From Portulaca oleracea (lineage: Eukaryota > Streptophyta > Magnoliopsida > Caryophyllales > Portulacaceae), in NCBI GenBank assembly GCA_029582165.1, contig CM055868.1:24892891-24956890 (forward strand): a stretch of 64,000 bases of DNA, written 5' to 3'. A model generated the notes under the pieces. It was not told the origin of the DNA. It saw only the letters and a program-made list of their open reading frames with translations, and made no database searches. A program made the translations under genes and the position numbers. Positions within the stretch are counted from its first letter, which is position 1, and each line of letters opens with the position of its first letter. This document shows positions 49,171-60,873 of the stretch, in pieces.

Positions 49171-49418
49171 TCCTCCCTAGGTTGAGGAAAGTTTGTCCTC
49201 AAACTTGGAAGGTCTTCATCTGCTGGGTAGTATGGTCGAAGATCTGCTACATTGAATAATGCTGAGCCTCCATACTCTTCAGATAGGTCTAACCTATAGG
49301 CATTATCTCCAATTTTCTCAAGCACTTCAAAGGGGCAATCTACTCTTGGTAGTAGCTTGCCTTTTCTCTTGCTGGGGAACCTGTCCTTCCTTAGGTGGAT
49401 CCAAACTAGATCTCCTGG
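49171..49418 (-). pseudogene. B: integrase C-terminal tail
   Basis: [19 protein letters not shown] and [18 protein letters not shown] are the C-terminal domain that follows the integrase core in many plant gypsy elements. A stop near 49420 separates it from the core. The purine tract (minus strand CTAGGGAGGA) lies at 49171-49180. Confidence 0.85.
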
Positions 49419-50210
49419 CTAGAAAGTCACCTTCTTCCTATGCTTGTTTGCTGAAGAAGACACCTGTTCAGTATACTTGGAAATTTTCTCCTTCACTTGC
49501 TGATGAAGCTCCTGGATTTGATCTACTCTTTTACCTGCTTCAAAACTAAATTTGACAGAAGTAGTTAGAGGAACTAAATCCAAAAAGGAAATTGGATTTT
49601 TACCATAGACTACTTGGAATGGACAGTAGCCTGTGGCCTTGGATGGTGCTTTGTTGTAAGCAAACTCAGCATGGGGCAAAAGAGTATCCCATCCTGCTTT
49701 ATTTTTGTGGATCAGTGCTCTGAATAGGACTCCAAGTGTTCTATAAGTAACCTTTGTCTGGCCATCAGTCTGTGGGTGGCAAGTGGTGCTGTATTTGAGT
49801 TGGGTGCCCAATTTCTTCCATAAAGTAACCAAGAAGTGGCTCAAAAACTTGGTGTCTCTGTCAGAAACCATAGTTTTTGGCACTCCATGCAACCTGACAA
49901 TCTCTTGGAAGAATAATTTACCAACTCTTGTGGCATCAAAAGTGGTAAGGCATGGTATGAAATGTGCAATCTTTGAAAATCTATCAACAACCACCATGAT
50001 TGAATCCTTCCCTCTCCGAGTTCTTGGCAAACCCACAATATAATTAAGGCTGACATCTTCCCAAGGGCTGCTGGGAACAGGCAATGGGGTATACAGACCT
50101 TGTGGTAGGCTGTGTGACTTAGCCAATTGACAAATATTGCACCTCTTCAACAAATGCTCCACATCTTTCCTCATCTTTGGCCAACTGTAGTGCTCTTTCA
50201 ACATTAACAA
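49419..50210 (-). pseudogene. B: integrase core with two lost catalytic residues
   Basis: A 263-residue open frame includes the end of the zinc domain (CNICQLAKSH), the core and part of the C-terminal region. Of the D-D-E triad, the first position reads Asn (SLNYIVGLP), the second is Asp (VSDRDTKF) and the third reads Lys (GQTKVTYRTL). The sister relic at 1-440 keeps Asp and Glu at the first and third positions. A frame of this length is intact, but strand transfer should be impossible. The zinc-domain start is out of frame near 50210-50280. Confidence 0.93.
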
Positions 50211-50500
50211 TGTTTTTTCAACTCCAAAATGACCTGCTAAAATCTGAAACTGCTCTTAGGGACACACAATCTGCTCCCTTTGAACAAATAACCCTGGTCT
50301 ATGTGATACAGACCCTGGTGTTGCTGTTGGAACTTTTAGTACACCTCTTTATGTTCTCAATCCTCCTGATACAAAGCTCTCAAATGCTCAAAACCAACAA
50401 TTCTAGAATCAAGTATATGAAGCAACATATACCTCCTACTCAATACATCTGCTCCTTTGTTTAGCACTCCTGATTTGTGGTGGATCATGAAGTGGAATTG

Positions 50501-51076
50501 CTACATGTACTCGACCCAAGCAGCATGCCTGGTGTTGAGCTTGTGCTGCCCTTGAATGAACTTCAAGGCCTCATGATCACTGTGTAGGATGAATTCTGCC
50601 CCAATAAGGTAGTGCCTCCAGTGTTGAAGAGCTCTAATGATGGCATAGAACTCTTTGTCATAGGTGTTGTACTTCCTCTTTGCATAATTCAACTTCTCAC
50701 TGAAATAGGCAACTGGCTTGCCCTCCTGGGTCAATACTGCTCCTATGCCAACTCCTGAAGCATCACATTCTACCTCAAAAACTTTGCTGAAGCTGGGCAA
50801 TGCTAGAACTGGTGCTGAAGTAAGCCTCTCCTTAACTTCTTCAAAGGCTCTTTGGGCTGCTGTTGTCCAAATAAAGGACTTTCCCTTCACCACTTCAGTC
50901 ATTGGGGCCAAAATAGTGCTGAAATCCTTGACAAACCTTCTGTAGAATGAAGCCAGGCCTTGGAAGCTCCTGACTTGCTGAATAGAAATGGGCACAAGCC
51001 ACTCCCTAATTGCCTTGATCTTCTCCTCATCAACCTGGATATCTGCTGCTATGACAATGTATCCCAAGAAGTTCAC
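50501..51076 (-). pseudogene. B: RT thumb and RNase H
   Basis: [19 protein letters not shown], then [37 protein letters not shown] and [19 protein letters not shown] give RT connection and RNase H with catalytic Asp (CDAS), Glu and Asp (HSDHEAL). A frameshift at about 51030-51076 separates it from the RT frame. Confidence 0.92.
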
Positions 51077-51878
51077 TTAGGTTGTAAAGAAGTGACACTT
51101 CTCGAGGTTGCCAAATAACTTCTCCTGGCCTGCTCAGAATATCTAAAACCTCTTGCAAATGCTTGACATGCTCTTGCTCTGACCTGCTATAGACAAGAAT
51201 ATCATCAAAGTACACCACAACATTCTTGCCTATGAGTGGCTTAAAGACCTGGTTCATGAGTCTCATGAATGTAGATGGGGCATTAGTAAGGCCAAAAGGC
51301 ATGACCAACCACTCAAACAAACCTCCCTTGGTTTTGAATGTTGTTTTCCACTCATCTCCCTCATAGATCCTTATCTGGTAGTATCCACTCCTCAAATCAA
51401 TCTTAGAAAAGACTATTGACCCATGTAACTCATCCAACATGTCTTGAAGCCTAGGTATAGGGTACCTATACTTGATTGTGATATTGTTAATGGCCCTACA
51501 ATCAATACACATTTTTTGGCTTCCATCTTTCTTAGGAACTAACAAGGCTGGGACTGCACATGGACTCAAACTCTCCCTAATCATTCCCTTCTCCAATAAC
51601 TCATCCACCTGCCTCTGTATTTCATTAGTGTCTGCTGGTGTCATCCTATAAGCTGGCTTATTAGGCAACACTGATCCAGGCACTAAGTCAATTTTGTGCT
51701 GGATATCTCTTTTAGGTGGCGAACCAGGTGGCATTTCCTCAGGAAATACATGCTGAAACTGCTGGAGTAAAGGTAGAAATAAAGGGTGGTCATTTTGTGG
51801 GGCTGAGGGTTCTTCAAGGTCTAAAAGGATCAAGCCCTTCTGTGTGCTAAATTCATGTTCATCAAATAAAAGCAACAC
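51030..51878 (-). pseudogene. B: reverse transcriptase
   Basis: The palm and fingers are complete: [55 protein letters not shown] and [13 protein letters not shown] with the YFDD catalytic pair. After [11 protein letters not shown] the frame goes wrong, so RT and RNase H are not joined. N-terminally the frame begins in the linker after protease. Confidence 0.93.
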
Positions 51879-51923
51879 ATCAAGACTAGGTTCAAGACAT
51901 AGGCTCTTGGATTTTTTGGCTAA

Positions 51924-52481
51924 CTATGAGGGTTTCATGGGGGTAAGAATGATCTTTCTGTGGTTTAGGGTCAGGGTGTAGGTATTAGCTCTACCACAAT
52001 GGCTCACTGATCTATCATACAACCAAGGTCGACCCAAAAGCAAATGACATGCATCCATTGGTAAAACATGACACCAGACCTCATCTTTGTGTGATTCACC
52101 AATTGAAAAAGCAACAAGGGATCTAGTAGAGATTTGGATACCTTTCCCTGAACCGAGCCACTGAATGGTGTATAGAGCTGGGTGGGGCTTGGTTGCCAGA
52201 CTTAGCTTCTTTACCATGGTGCTGGAGGCTGCATTGGTACAACTTCCACTATCCACAATCATAGAGCATACCTTCCCTCCAATGGTACACCTTGTATGAA
52301 AAATATTCTCCCTCTGCTCTTCTGTTTCCTCTACTGCTGAGTTGCTCAGAACTCTCCTGTTCACAAGCATTTCTCCCTCATCTGGACCTTCTTCTATAAC
52401 ATCATCATCATAGATAGGATCATGTTCAGGCTCTTCATAATCCTGTTCTTCTCCCTGCACATGTTCAGGATCAACAAACAA
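51924..52481 (-). pseudogene. B: aspartic protease
   Basis: An acidic leader (EEGPDEGEM) precedes the active site MIVDSGSCTNAASS, followed by a retropepsin-like fold and the tail MDACHLLLGRPW. The domain itself is open. A stop near 52494 separates it from gag. Confidence 0.9.
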
Positions 52482-52493
52482 AGCTGCTTGGTA

Positions 52494-53620
52494 CTAAGCA
52501 AGAGTAACCATTCTCTTGTTTGGACAATTTGAGGCGATGTGCCCTAGTCCTTGACACCTGAAACACCTTCTTTCTAGGTAGGTTCTGCTAATAGGGGTTG
52601 AGGTTCTTTGTGGGGGATTTTGTGGTTGATTTTGTGGGGGTCTTGGGGCTGGGTTTCTCGCTTGAGGTGGTGGTGGGGGTGGGGGTGGATAGGCTCTATG
52701 TGGGGGATTGTAAGGCTTGTAAGGGTTTGGCTTAGTTGGTGCATAAGGCTTGGCTGGGTATCTACTGTATTCTTTCACTCTAGCCTTCTTCTGCTGTTCC
52801 ACTTTGTGAGCTAAAGAGCTTACTCATCAAGTGAATCATAGACCTGTAGCTCCACAACATTCATGATCCCTTCATTCAAGCCTGCAAGGTACCTGATATA
52901 AGTTTGTACCTCATTCTCCTGCATATTACACTTCCAAAGTAAGTGCTCAAACTCCTTTGTGTACTCCTCCACTGACTTGTTTCCCTGCACAAAATGCTGT
53001 AACTTGAAGTAGTTCTCCTTCATGTAGTTTTCTAGAAGGAATTTCTCCTTCAACTTCTGTCTCATCTAAATCCAGGTGCTCACCCTGTCTTTGCCACTCT
53101 CCATTCTCCTTCTCTGCAGATTAGTCCACCAAGTAGAAGCATATTTCTTTAGTTTTAAGGCTACTAGCTTCACCTTATTCTCTTCTGAAACCTCCTTTAA
53201 ATCAAAGACTCTTTCTACTATCTGCAACCAATCTAGGAAAACATCAAGATCTAGCTCCCCTGCATACTCAGGTATGTCAATCTTGAAATCTATCTTCTCT
53301 ATCCTCCTATCTTCCCTCCTTACTTCTCTTTCACTCTCACTGTTTTCCTCAGGTTCACTAATCCTAGGTGATCTTCTAACCCTTCTTCTCCTTCTGTGTG
53401 TAGGCCTAGCACCTCGACCTCCTCTTCCTATCCCACTAAAAGGATTCTCACTTACTCCCTCCTTCATTTCTTCAACAGTCTCCCTATTCAACTCATTTCT
53501 ATGCAACCTCATGTAATACTGTAATTGTTCACTCAAAAACTTCGTTTGCTGTTCTACTTCTTCTTTTTCTTTTAAAGTCTATTCTAAGACTTCCTGTGGT
53601 GTTTTACTTGTTCCGGACAT
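52494..53620 (-). pseudogene. B: gag
   Basis: It starts at ATG 53620 (MSGTSKTPQ), with a stop near 53578, then a Lys/Glu-rich coil and NPFSGIGRGGRG. The Retrotrans_gag core follows (PEYAGELDLDVFLDWLQ; YASTWWTNLQ; SVEEYTKEFEHLLWKC), interrupted by TAG at 53066 where element A has Gln. After a one-base frameshift near 52820 come a long Pro-rich linker and a CCHC knuckle (CFRCQGLGHIASNC). Confidence 0.9.
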
Positions 53621-53661
53621 CTCAACTACAACAAGCAACACTCTCCAAGATAGAACACAAT

Positions 53662-53673
53662 GCTCTGATACCA
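53662..53673 (-). other. Primer binding site, tRNA-iMet (element B)
   Basis: The minus strand reads TGGTATCAGAGC, three bases inside the 5' LTR. Confidence 0.92.
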
Positions 53674-53676
53674 AGA

Positions 53677-55030
53677 TGATGTATGCTAGCTCACTAAGAT
53701 CAGAGTTTTGAACTAGAATGCACCATACAATCACACATACACAGCTGGATGCTTGAAACACAATAACTGTTTGAAAGCAATTAGCTGGAATAGAAGACAA
53801 CCCAAGATAAAATAAAAAGGATAAGCTTGCTTACAACAGTTACAGACACACCTTCAGTTGCAATCAAGGGCAAAGGACTCTCACATTCATGCGTCTACAA
53901 ACACACCAAAGCATGGATGATCAAGCACAGCTGACACTTGCTGCATGATTGCCAAAATCCAGTGACAGGAGCTGTTTTTAACCAAGACTGAGAGTTGTAA
54001 GACACTCACAAACTTTCAAAGGTACTAAGACACTCGAGAATACTATTGAATGAACACTGCGATGCCATTCATTGATGGAAACTTCAGAATATAAAGGAAA
54101 CTAACTGTTTGATTAGCAGCTGCTTAACATAAGCTAATCTGCCTAATCTCCCTGATTTAATCTAACTTACAAAGCTTAAAATAAATACATATGATTACAT
54201 CTTAATCTATCTAATATGATCCTGATTACAAAATAAAAGGAAAATGCTAGCTAAAACCTGATTGGACCAATTTGCCAAAGGGTGGCAAAATGAACCAATA
54301 GGAAGCTTTCCTGCCTAAGGGGGTAAAATTTGGTGTTACTGAGGTAATTCCCGCGCAATTACTAACCTGGAAATAATCTCAAAAAATTAATATTAGGCTG
54401 GAAAGACCAAAACAACCCTTAGGAACAGAAATCAGAACATATAGTTCCAGAACTGGGGTTCTGGAAAAACTGATAACAAACAACCCTGTTGGGATTGCTT
54501 GTTCTGACTTCTGAATCTTACTGTTGCCATGCTCGATCATGCTAGGACTTGGCTTGGACTTGAAAATGGCATGACAAGGAACAAAAAACTCCTAGGGAAC
54601 CTTAGCCGAATCTTCCTCAGTCAACAGATATAACATTGAGAAAGACCTTGCTTGACCGTTGTTCTTGGAACCGGAGCTTGTCTCGAATGACCAATCTTGA
54701 TGGTGAGTGGTCAGAGGTGCCAGGACTTGCTTTACAAGTGCGTAGCAAGCCTGGATGGATGCTGTTGGTGGATTGGTGGCTGCTGGTGAGGTTGTGAACC
54801 TCCTGCTAGATATCTAAACTGCTGAGGGACATGCTGAATAGCCTGCTGTCTGTGCTGGGATTTGGAAGCCTGCTGTTTCTGATGGAAATGCTTCCTTAGT
54901 TGCTGAGTTTGGTAAATCAGCATGGTGTCCTTCTTGTGCTGCTGCTGAAAGTGCTGGTGAAGCTCCTATAGATGCCTCCTTTGCTGATGAAGCTGCTGCT
55001 GTTGGTTGTTCTTCATGATGGTCTCCATCA
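53677..55030 (-). repeat. 5' LTR of B
   Basis: An uninterrupted 1354-bp LTR, TGATG...CCATCA. It shows the empty sites for the Harbinger MITE (near 54165) and element C (near 54242). Confidence 0.95.
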
Positions 55031-55599
55031 GTTCACCTCCAAATCCGATTAATCGGAGGTGGAGGTCCTCGGGTTATAATCAGAGGTCCAATTAGCATTT
55101 ATACTATTTTTTAGTTTTCTAATTTTAGACAACATTTTTGTTGCAATTTAATATATCAGACTCATTACTTTTGTAAAAAATGAAACACCAACAACAAACC
55201 AAAATAATTTTTTATGTAACAAAAAAATATATAACAACACAACAGAAATATAATAGGTGAGAAAAAGTCTCTCAACCGTCAAAATACTAGCAATACACCC
55301 TTGAAAAAAAACGAAGCTTCAAATTCTCCCCTCAATTCTTAAATTCAATCATATTATAATTTTTTACATTTTTTTATATATTTATTATTCTAATCGGAGT
55401 TAATCAAACCTAATCGGATCGGAGGTGGTCACCTCCATATCTACTCCAATTATAACCGGAGTCAGACTTTTTTAATTTACATTTGGATTTTTTTTTTGTC
55501 GGACTTGGATCTGATTTTCTACTGCAGATCGGAGTGAATTCACTTCGGATTCGAATCTAAATGTCATATTTAGTTTCTATCTTGTTTTTGGTTGGTTGG

Positions 55600-56596
55600 C
55601 TCTTTGATGCAATCGCAGGACAAGTCCCGTTTTAGCTAATCAAACAGGAGAGAAAGTCTCAAAGGTGAATTATGCTAGTTAGGATAAAAAGGAGTCGCCA
55701 GTTGATTTAAGGAAATCAACAAACCAAAAAACGTTGAAAACTCCGGCCTATGAACCCGAATTTCAAGTCCCAGGGTAAGGTTATGAGTCTAAGAGTTAGA
55801 GAACTCTTAGACTCGCCTGTTTGAAAACAGACCCTACTATAATCGATTTCACAATGAAAAGAACAAGGGAGGAATTTGGAAAAGCTTAACGATACTATTC
55901 AAGTCATACAAATGTAAACCTTTTTGAAAAATAATGTGCAAGCGTAACACAAAAAGGATTCCATGATTTACAAGATGATAAATGAACATTCTAACCTTGT
56001 TTAAACATAAAGCATGCAAGAGGTTAGGCGGGATGGGAGAAAATCGAAGTCAACACATTGGAATTCTTTTGCTATCGATGTGATGATAATAACAAAGCTT
56101 TTTATGTTTGTGAGAATAGTGAGAGATGAAAGGGGAATTCTTAGATGTTCTTGGATGGTTCGAATAGTTGAATGAAGGGTATTTATAGGTGAAGAGGGGG
56201 CGTGTCAAAGATGGAAGAAGGGCGCATGATCCATCCTTTTTGCCTCTAACCCCCAAGAAAAGTCGTTTGGCCTTACTATCTGCATGGCAGTGATCACGTA
56301 ATCAGCATGCATCAAAGAATTGCATTGATTGGAAAGTGGCGCGGATTACTAACGTGGCAGAAAGCAAATTCGTATGGCCTTGCTTGAGTCTTCCTTCACA
56401 CAGATAGCTGACTATGTAGATTAGGGATGTGGTAGAGGAGATAGGTCGTTTGGCCTTGGGCTGAAAACTGGGCTTTGGTCATTTGGCCTTCTTTTTAGCT
56501 CACTTTAGGTTTTTAGGCCTAATCTTGCAATGAGGTATTCACGTTGCTCCCAATTACACTTGTGCACTTGTTGCCGTACAAAATCTGGTGTCTACA
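55600..56596 (-). repeat. Tat/Ogre-like LTR fragment or solo LTR
   Basis: On the plus strand it ends AAATCTGGTGTCTACA at 56596, the mirror of the Tat-type start. It carries the conserved block 'gagtcgccagttgattta' and 'agggtaaggtta' near 55690-55785 and a TATA box (minus strand CTATAAATAC) at 56179-56188. No primer site or purine tract adjoins it. The left end and target duplication are not resolved. Confidence 0.65.
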
Positions 56597-57340
56597 ACCC
56601 TATACACTTGAAATTATCCATCACCTTATCCGCTTGTCTTAGCAGATAAGTTATTCTATTTTCTTTTTTTGTTGGGGGAGGGGGTGTACATCGAGGTATT
56701 ACCATTGAATAAGACACACATGTTCAGAAATATTGACGTTCATTAATTAATAAAAGTTACTCTACTTTGGAGATTTCACTGTGAGGCAATGGGGATTTTT
56801 AATGTGTGCGATGTAAAGACACAGACATGGGTACTCGTAAGACAATATAGCAAATATTGTTGTTAATGATTTATTGCCCCTGCTAAATATACTTGAGGAG
56901 ACAAGTATAGAATTACATATCTGGAATGTGATTTAGTTGGAGTTAAGGTCAATCAGTATTCCAACTCTTCTGGTCTTTTATAAGTAATGACACTTGAAAC
57001 GAATAGAAAAGTTTTGTAGGTTTAAACCCCCACTGTATTCTTCTCACATCTTCCACAAATGAGAAACACAAAAAAAAAGGAAACAAGGGAAGTTTGGAGT
57101 AGCGGGTAGATGTGTAGAAGGACAATGGTGCACCCGAGAGCAATGCTCCGGTGGGCCCATTGTGCCTCTTCTTCCTCTGTTTATGTTTTTATTTCTTTGC
57201 TTTTGTTTCTACATAGATATATTAATTTCCCTTTTTTTTTGTTTCTGGGTATAATATTTGTATTTTTTACCCACTTTTCTTTTTTCTAACGACTGCAACT
57301 TATTTCTTCAATTCATAACATCAATTTTAAAAATTATGAA
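56597..57340. other. Intergenic DNA, nothing recognised
   Basis: No coding signal is seen. There are T-rich runs and one G-rich patch (gttgggggagggggtg near 56670). Confidence 0.45.
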
Positions 57341-57344
57341 CATT

Positions 57345-57905
57345 GTGGTACATTTTTTTGAACATCCAATTAGAAATTATGAGCATCATTATTTAGTGAG
57401 TTTTTTTGTTAGACATTATGAACATCCATCTTAAAAAGTATGAACATTATATATAGTGTATCTTTCTGAACATCCATATTAGAAATTATGAACATCAATA
57501 TTTTGTGAGAACTTTTATCAAGCATTATGAACATTATAGTGTATCTTTCTGAACATCCGTATTAGAAATTATGAACATCATTATTTAGTGAGTACTCTTA
57601 TTAGACATTATGAAGATCCACATTAAAAATTATAAACATTATAATGTATATTTCTGAACATCCATATTAGAAATTATAGACATCATTTAGTGAGTATACT
57701 TATTCGACCTTATGAACATCCACCTTAAAAATTATGAACAATATAGTGAATCTTCATGAACATCAATATCAGAAATTATGAACATCATTATTTAGTGTGT
57801 ATTCTTATTAGACGTTATGAACATCCATTTTAAAAGTTATGAGCATTATAGTGTATCTTTATGAACATCATATTAGAAATTATGAATATTCTAGTATAGT
57901 TTTAT
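57345..57905 (+). repeat. About 105-bp AT-rich minisatellite
   Basis: Roughly six units have 'gaacatccatattagaaatt' followed by 'atgaacatcattatttag' and 'attagacattatgaacatcc'. Unit starts near 57360, 57467, 57551, 57656, 57758 and 57861 give spacings of 84-107, so one unit is shortened. Confidence 0.85.
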
Positions 57906-57928
57906 GAACATCCTTATTAAAAAAAATA

Positions 57929-58354
57929 GGATTTTTGGCTGAAAATACACTGAACTTTAGGTGTATTGGACAATAATACACTGAATTTTTTTTGTTGGAC
58001 TTTACTACACTGAACTTTCAGGGTATTGGATCATAATGCACTTGGAACAATTCCGGTGGTGGTTGGCGCGGTGGCAGTCCTACTTTGACGTGTTGTTTTT
58101 TCTTTTCTTTTAAGAAAAAATTATATTAGTCATCCTACTTATGTGTACTTTCTTACATGGCAAAAAAAGTTTTCTTAAAAAAAAGAAAAACAACATCTCA
58201 AACTAGGATTGTTACCGCGTCAACCAACACTAAAATTGTGTTGAGTGCATTATTGTCTAATATTCTCAAAGTTCAATGTATTAGAATAAAAAAAAAGTGC
58301 AGTGCATTATTGTACAATACCTCTAAAGTTCAGTATATAATCATCCAAAAATCC
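57929..58354. repeat. MITE with long inverted repeats
   Basis: The ends AGGATTTTTGG and CCAAAAATCCT are inverted, and similarity runs about 120 bp inward through 'aataatacactgaac' phrases. The centre has 'ggtggtggttggcgcggtgg'. It is related to 10239-10795 in the PABP intron. The target duplication is unclear. Confidence 0.75.
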
Positions 58355-59450
58355 TAAAAGCTATGAATGTTTTAATAGTTTTTATAATGGTTAAATTATA
58401 AAAAACAAGAATGAAAAACTAAAACAAAAAAAGAAAAATAACTGAAAAAAAAGGAAAGAGAGGGATGATGGGCATACCATGATATTTTCATGTAGACTGC
58501 GTGTTAGCTAACTTAGGTGGTGATAAAGATCTGAGGGTTGTTGTTTGCATCCATTGTTGAGGTACATCAACCTTTGTGCTTCCAAGTATCAATGAAAAAA
58601 GGGTTTCAATGAGCTGGCGTTGCTCTCACTTTTAGTTCTTGAGCATTTTGATATTATATCATGTTCCATGCTACAACTAGGAACTAATAACATTTATCCG
58701 CCCCAACCAACTTTTTAAATAAGATGATTTTTACCCACCACATTTGAGAAGTTACATGTACCCTACCTCATCTTTGTACTAATGATAAATATCTACAAAA
58801 TCCAGTCACGTGTAGGAAATAGGCAAAAGTAATTGCACTTTACCTTGAAATGACAAAAATGTCCTCCACTACTTTTTCCTCTCTTGTGATCTCCCTTGTA
58901 TGCTCCCCCTATGGCCCCATAGCTTCCATAGTCCCCAAATTCACTTCCACCATATCCACCAGCATACCTAACAACTCTAACCCCATACTCAACAGCTCTA
59001 ACCCCCATAAAAGCACACAATTGTCGCCGCAAAAGCTACCTTTCCTTGTTTCTTTTCCTTACCATGCTCTTTTATTTGCCAAATCCAAATTAAATGAAAG
59101 CTTCGAAATATTAACTTTCATGCCTTCATTTCTATTATGCTTTTTAATTACTAATTACACCCAAAAATTATAAAATCTCCTCGTCTTACTCCAATTACGT
59201 TTAACAAATCAATATCAACATCTAGTTTATTACATTATCAGCATCTTACCATGTTTTAAAACATCATCATCATCGTCCTTAAACCATATCCATCACCATG
59301 TATATAAATTATTATCATTAAAAGTAAATCCATGTTTTCATATGCATGTTACTAACACTTCTCTTCATTCCTTTATAAATTGAATTCTCATCGCACCCTC
59401 ATGAAGTATAATTAAATCGTCATCATCCTATTTGTATTAATTGTCAATTA
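58355..59450. other. Intergenic DNA with a Gly-rich frame
   Basis: Mostly AT-rich. On the minus strand at 59032-58850 a short Gly/Tyr-rich stretch (YAGGYGGSEFGDYGSYGA) ends at a possible splice donor (TTTCAAG|GTAAAG). I do not recognise it, and no second exon is evident; low-complexity chance is likely. Confidence 0.25.
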
Positions 59451-60171
59451 TATTGGAAAATAAGATGGAGAAACACGATCACATGGAAGATGGAAGATGG
59501 GGATCACTTGGGTGGCTAGGAGTCGAGGGCAATCCCGTTCCCCTTAAAACTTATTCACTAGACCGTGAAAAGGCTCAAGGATAAAACCTAACTTCTTGTA
59601 AGCAAAGTACAAGATTTCTGATGGACTCTCAAGAATGTTGTTGTAGTTCAACACCTTAGGAGTGTGCTGAAACTCTCTAGAACAAAAATGATGATGATTG
59701 AGGGTGTGGATGAATGTGCAATTCATCCACCTTTTATAGTGATCTTTTGGAGTCAACTAATGCGTCAAACTTGCCAATTATATAGAGCATAATCCATGGG
59801 ATATGGTTGAATACTATTGATGAGAAATCAAGACTGATTTCTCAGTCAAATAACATCCCAAAACGTGCTCAAAAACAATTGACCACGAGGCATAAATCAA
59901 GGGATTACAAAATCAATCCCGACTCAACTCAACACGACATGTGTTAGATCAACACGGTCCGTGTTGAACTCAACACGACCCCTATTGGATCAACACGGTC
60001 CGTATTGATCCAGAGCACATAAAATGTGCTCGTTGGACACCAACACAGGTCGTGTCAAACTAGACACGATCCGTGTTGAACCTATTTTCCTTGTTAAGCT
60101 TATTTCCGACCTTCCAGTCGATCTCTTATGTCTTATAGTTTATGCCTCTTAACTCTTGAAATACTCCAACA
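59451..60171 (-). repeat. LTR of element F
   Basis: About 721 bp. The plus strand starts TATTGGAAAATAAG, probably a mutated TGTTGG, and ends TACTCCAACA. CAACACGG-T-CCGTGTTG dyad boxes cluster at 59950-60080. Confidence 0.65.
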
Positions 60172-60512
60172 ATCCCCCGCCATTTCAAGAGTATCACTTG
60201 AAATAGCACGGGATCCCTCACTTGGGTAAAATTACCCTTGCCATACATGGCACCTTCCAGAAAGATTCAACACCCGAGAAATCAAGGAGTTGTAATGCGT
60301 CGTGAAAGTGTCTTTCGACTTGAACTTTCACTTAGTGATATAAATTTAATTAGTCCGGATGCATAAGTAGACAAGTCTTTGATACATCCTTATTTAACTA
60401 ATTGGATACATAACACACACACAACCCAAAACCTTTTTTAAAATAAAGACACTATTTCAAACTGGCCATGTGTCCCATACCCTTGGCGAGAACAATTAAG
60501 CCTAGCCCTAGG

Positions 60513-60872
60513 CTATCTGAAGCGGCCCACTTCACGTCCTCGCATGGGTAGACTTTTACGCTCCCGTAATATAGCTCCCAATCTCATCAATTCAACGTCT
60601 GTTAATGAGTAACAAAATTGATGCTCGTTGACCATCACTTGATCTTGGGATGAGTCATAGAATTGATGCTCCAATTGTCCTACAACGTCGTCGACCATTG
60701 AACTCAAGACTTGACCACATATGTCAAGTATGAGTTGGAGCTCTGTTGTTGACAATTTATAAGTGGGCTTTTCTCCCATCGCCTTATCAAGGATCACTAG
60801 ATGATCTTGTGACCTTGCAAGAATTTGATCATGATACTTTTGAGCGCCGCTATTACCTAAGATCACTAGATA
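60513..60872 (-). pseudogene. Unassigned frame in the interior of F
   Basis: About 118 residues of open minus-strand frame (YHDQILARSQDHLVILDKAM; QVLSSMVDDVVGQLEHQF) end at a stop at 60513, upstream of the purine tract. I do not recognise it. It probably is the 3' part of a longer frame whose start was lost when element G inserted. No RNase H or RT motif is present. Confidence 0.3.
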
Positions 60873-60873
60873 T

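Larger units (their letters stand above)
41821..55030 (-). mobile_element. Ty3/gypsy retrotransposon B with nested insertions
   Basis: This minus-strand element has its 5' LTR at 53677-55030 and its 3' LTR at 41821-42616 plus 48393-49170, the latter split by element C and a Harbinger MITE. The interior (49171-53676) encodes gag, protease, RT, RNase H and integrase in Ty3/gypsy order with few frameshifts and stops. The flanks are gtcca and gttca, a 5-bp duplication with one change. LTRs differ at about 15 positions in the first 410 bp. The integrase lacks two catalytic residues, so the copy is inactive. Confidence 0.93.
41739..55572. repeat. hAT-like MITE split by element B (41739-41820 and 55036-55572)
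   Basis: The left part starts TAGGGATGACAACGGG and the right part ends near ATGTCATATTTA, a degenerate inverted match. Both are filled with 'atcggaggtggaggtc' and 'acctcc' phrases, and CGGAGGTGGAGGTCC occurs on both sides of B. The split at 41820/55031 is made by the gypsy element. No clear target duplication of the MITE itself was found. Confidence 0.6.
59451..60873 (-). mobile_element. 3' end of an LTR element (copia-like, F), truncated by element G
   Basis: A minus-strand LTR (59451-60171) is preceded on that strand by a purine tract (GGCGGGGGAT, 60172-60181) and about 700 bp of interior. The interior is cut at 60873 by the Tat-like element G. TGTTGGAGTATTTCAAGAG at the LTR start and its terminal layout suggest Ty1/copia, but no pol motif is in the remaining part. 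Confidence 0.65.

Noticed and set aside
52608..52814. Plus-strand Trp/Gly-rich frame
   Set aside because: It is the antisense of the Pro-rich gag linker of element B.
55600..56596. Complete Tat-like element at 56 kb
   Set aside because: No primer site, purine tract, interior or second LTR adjoins it.
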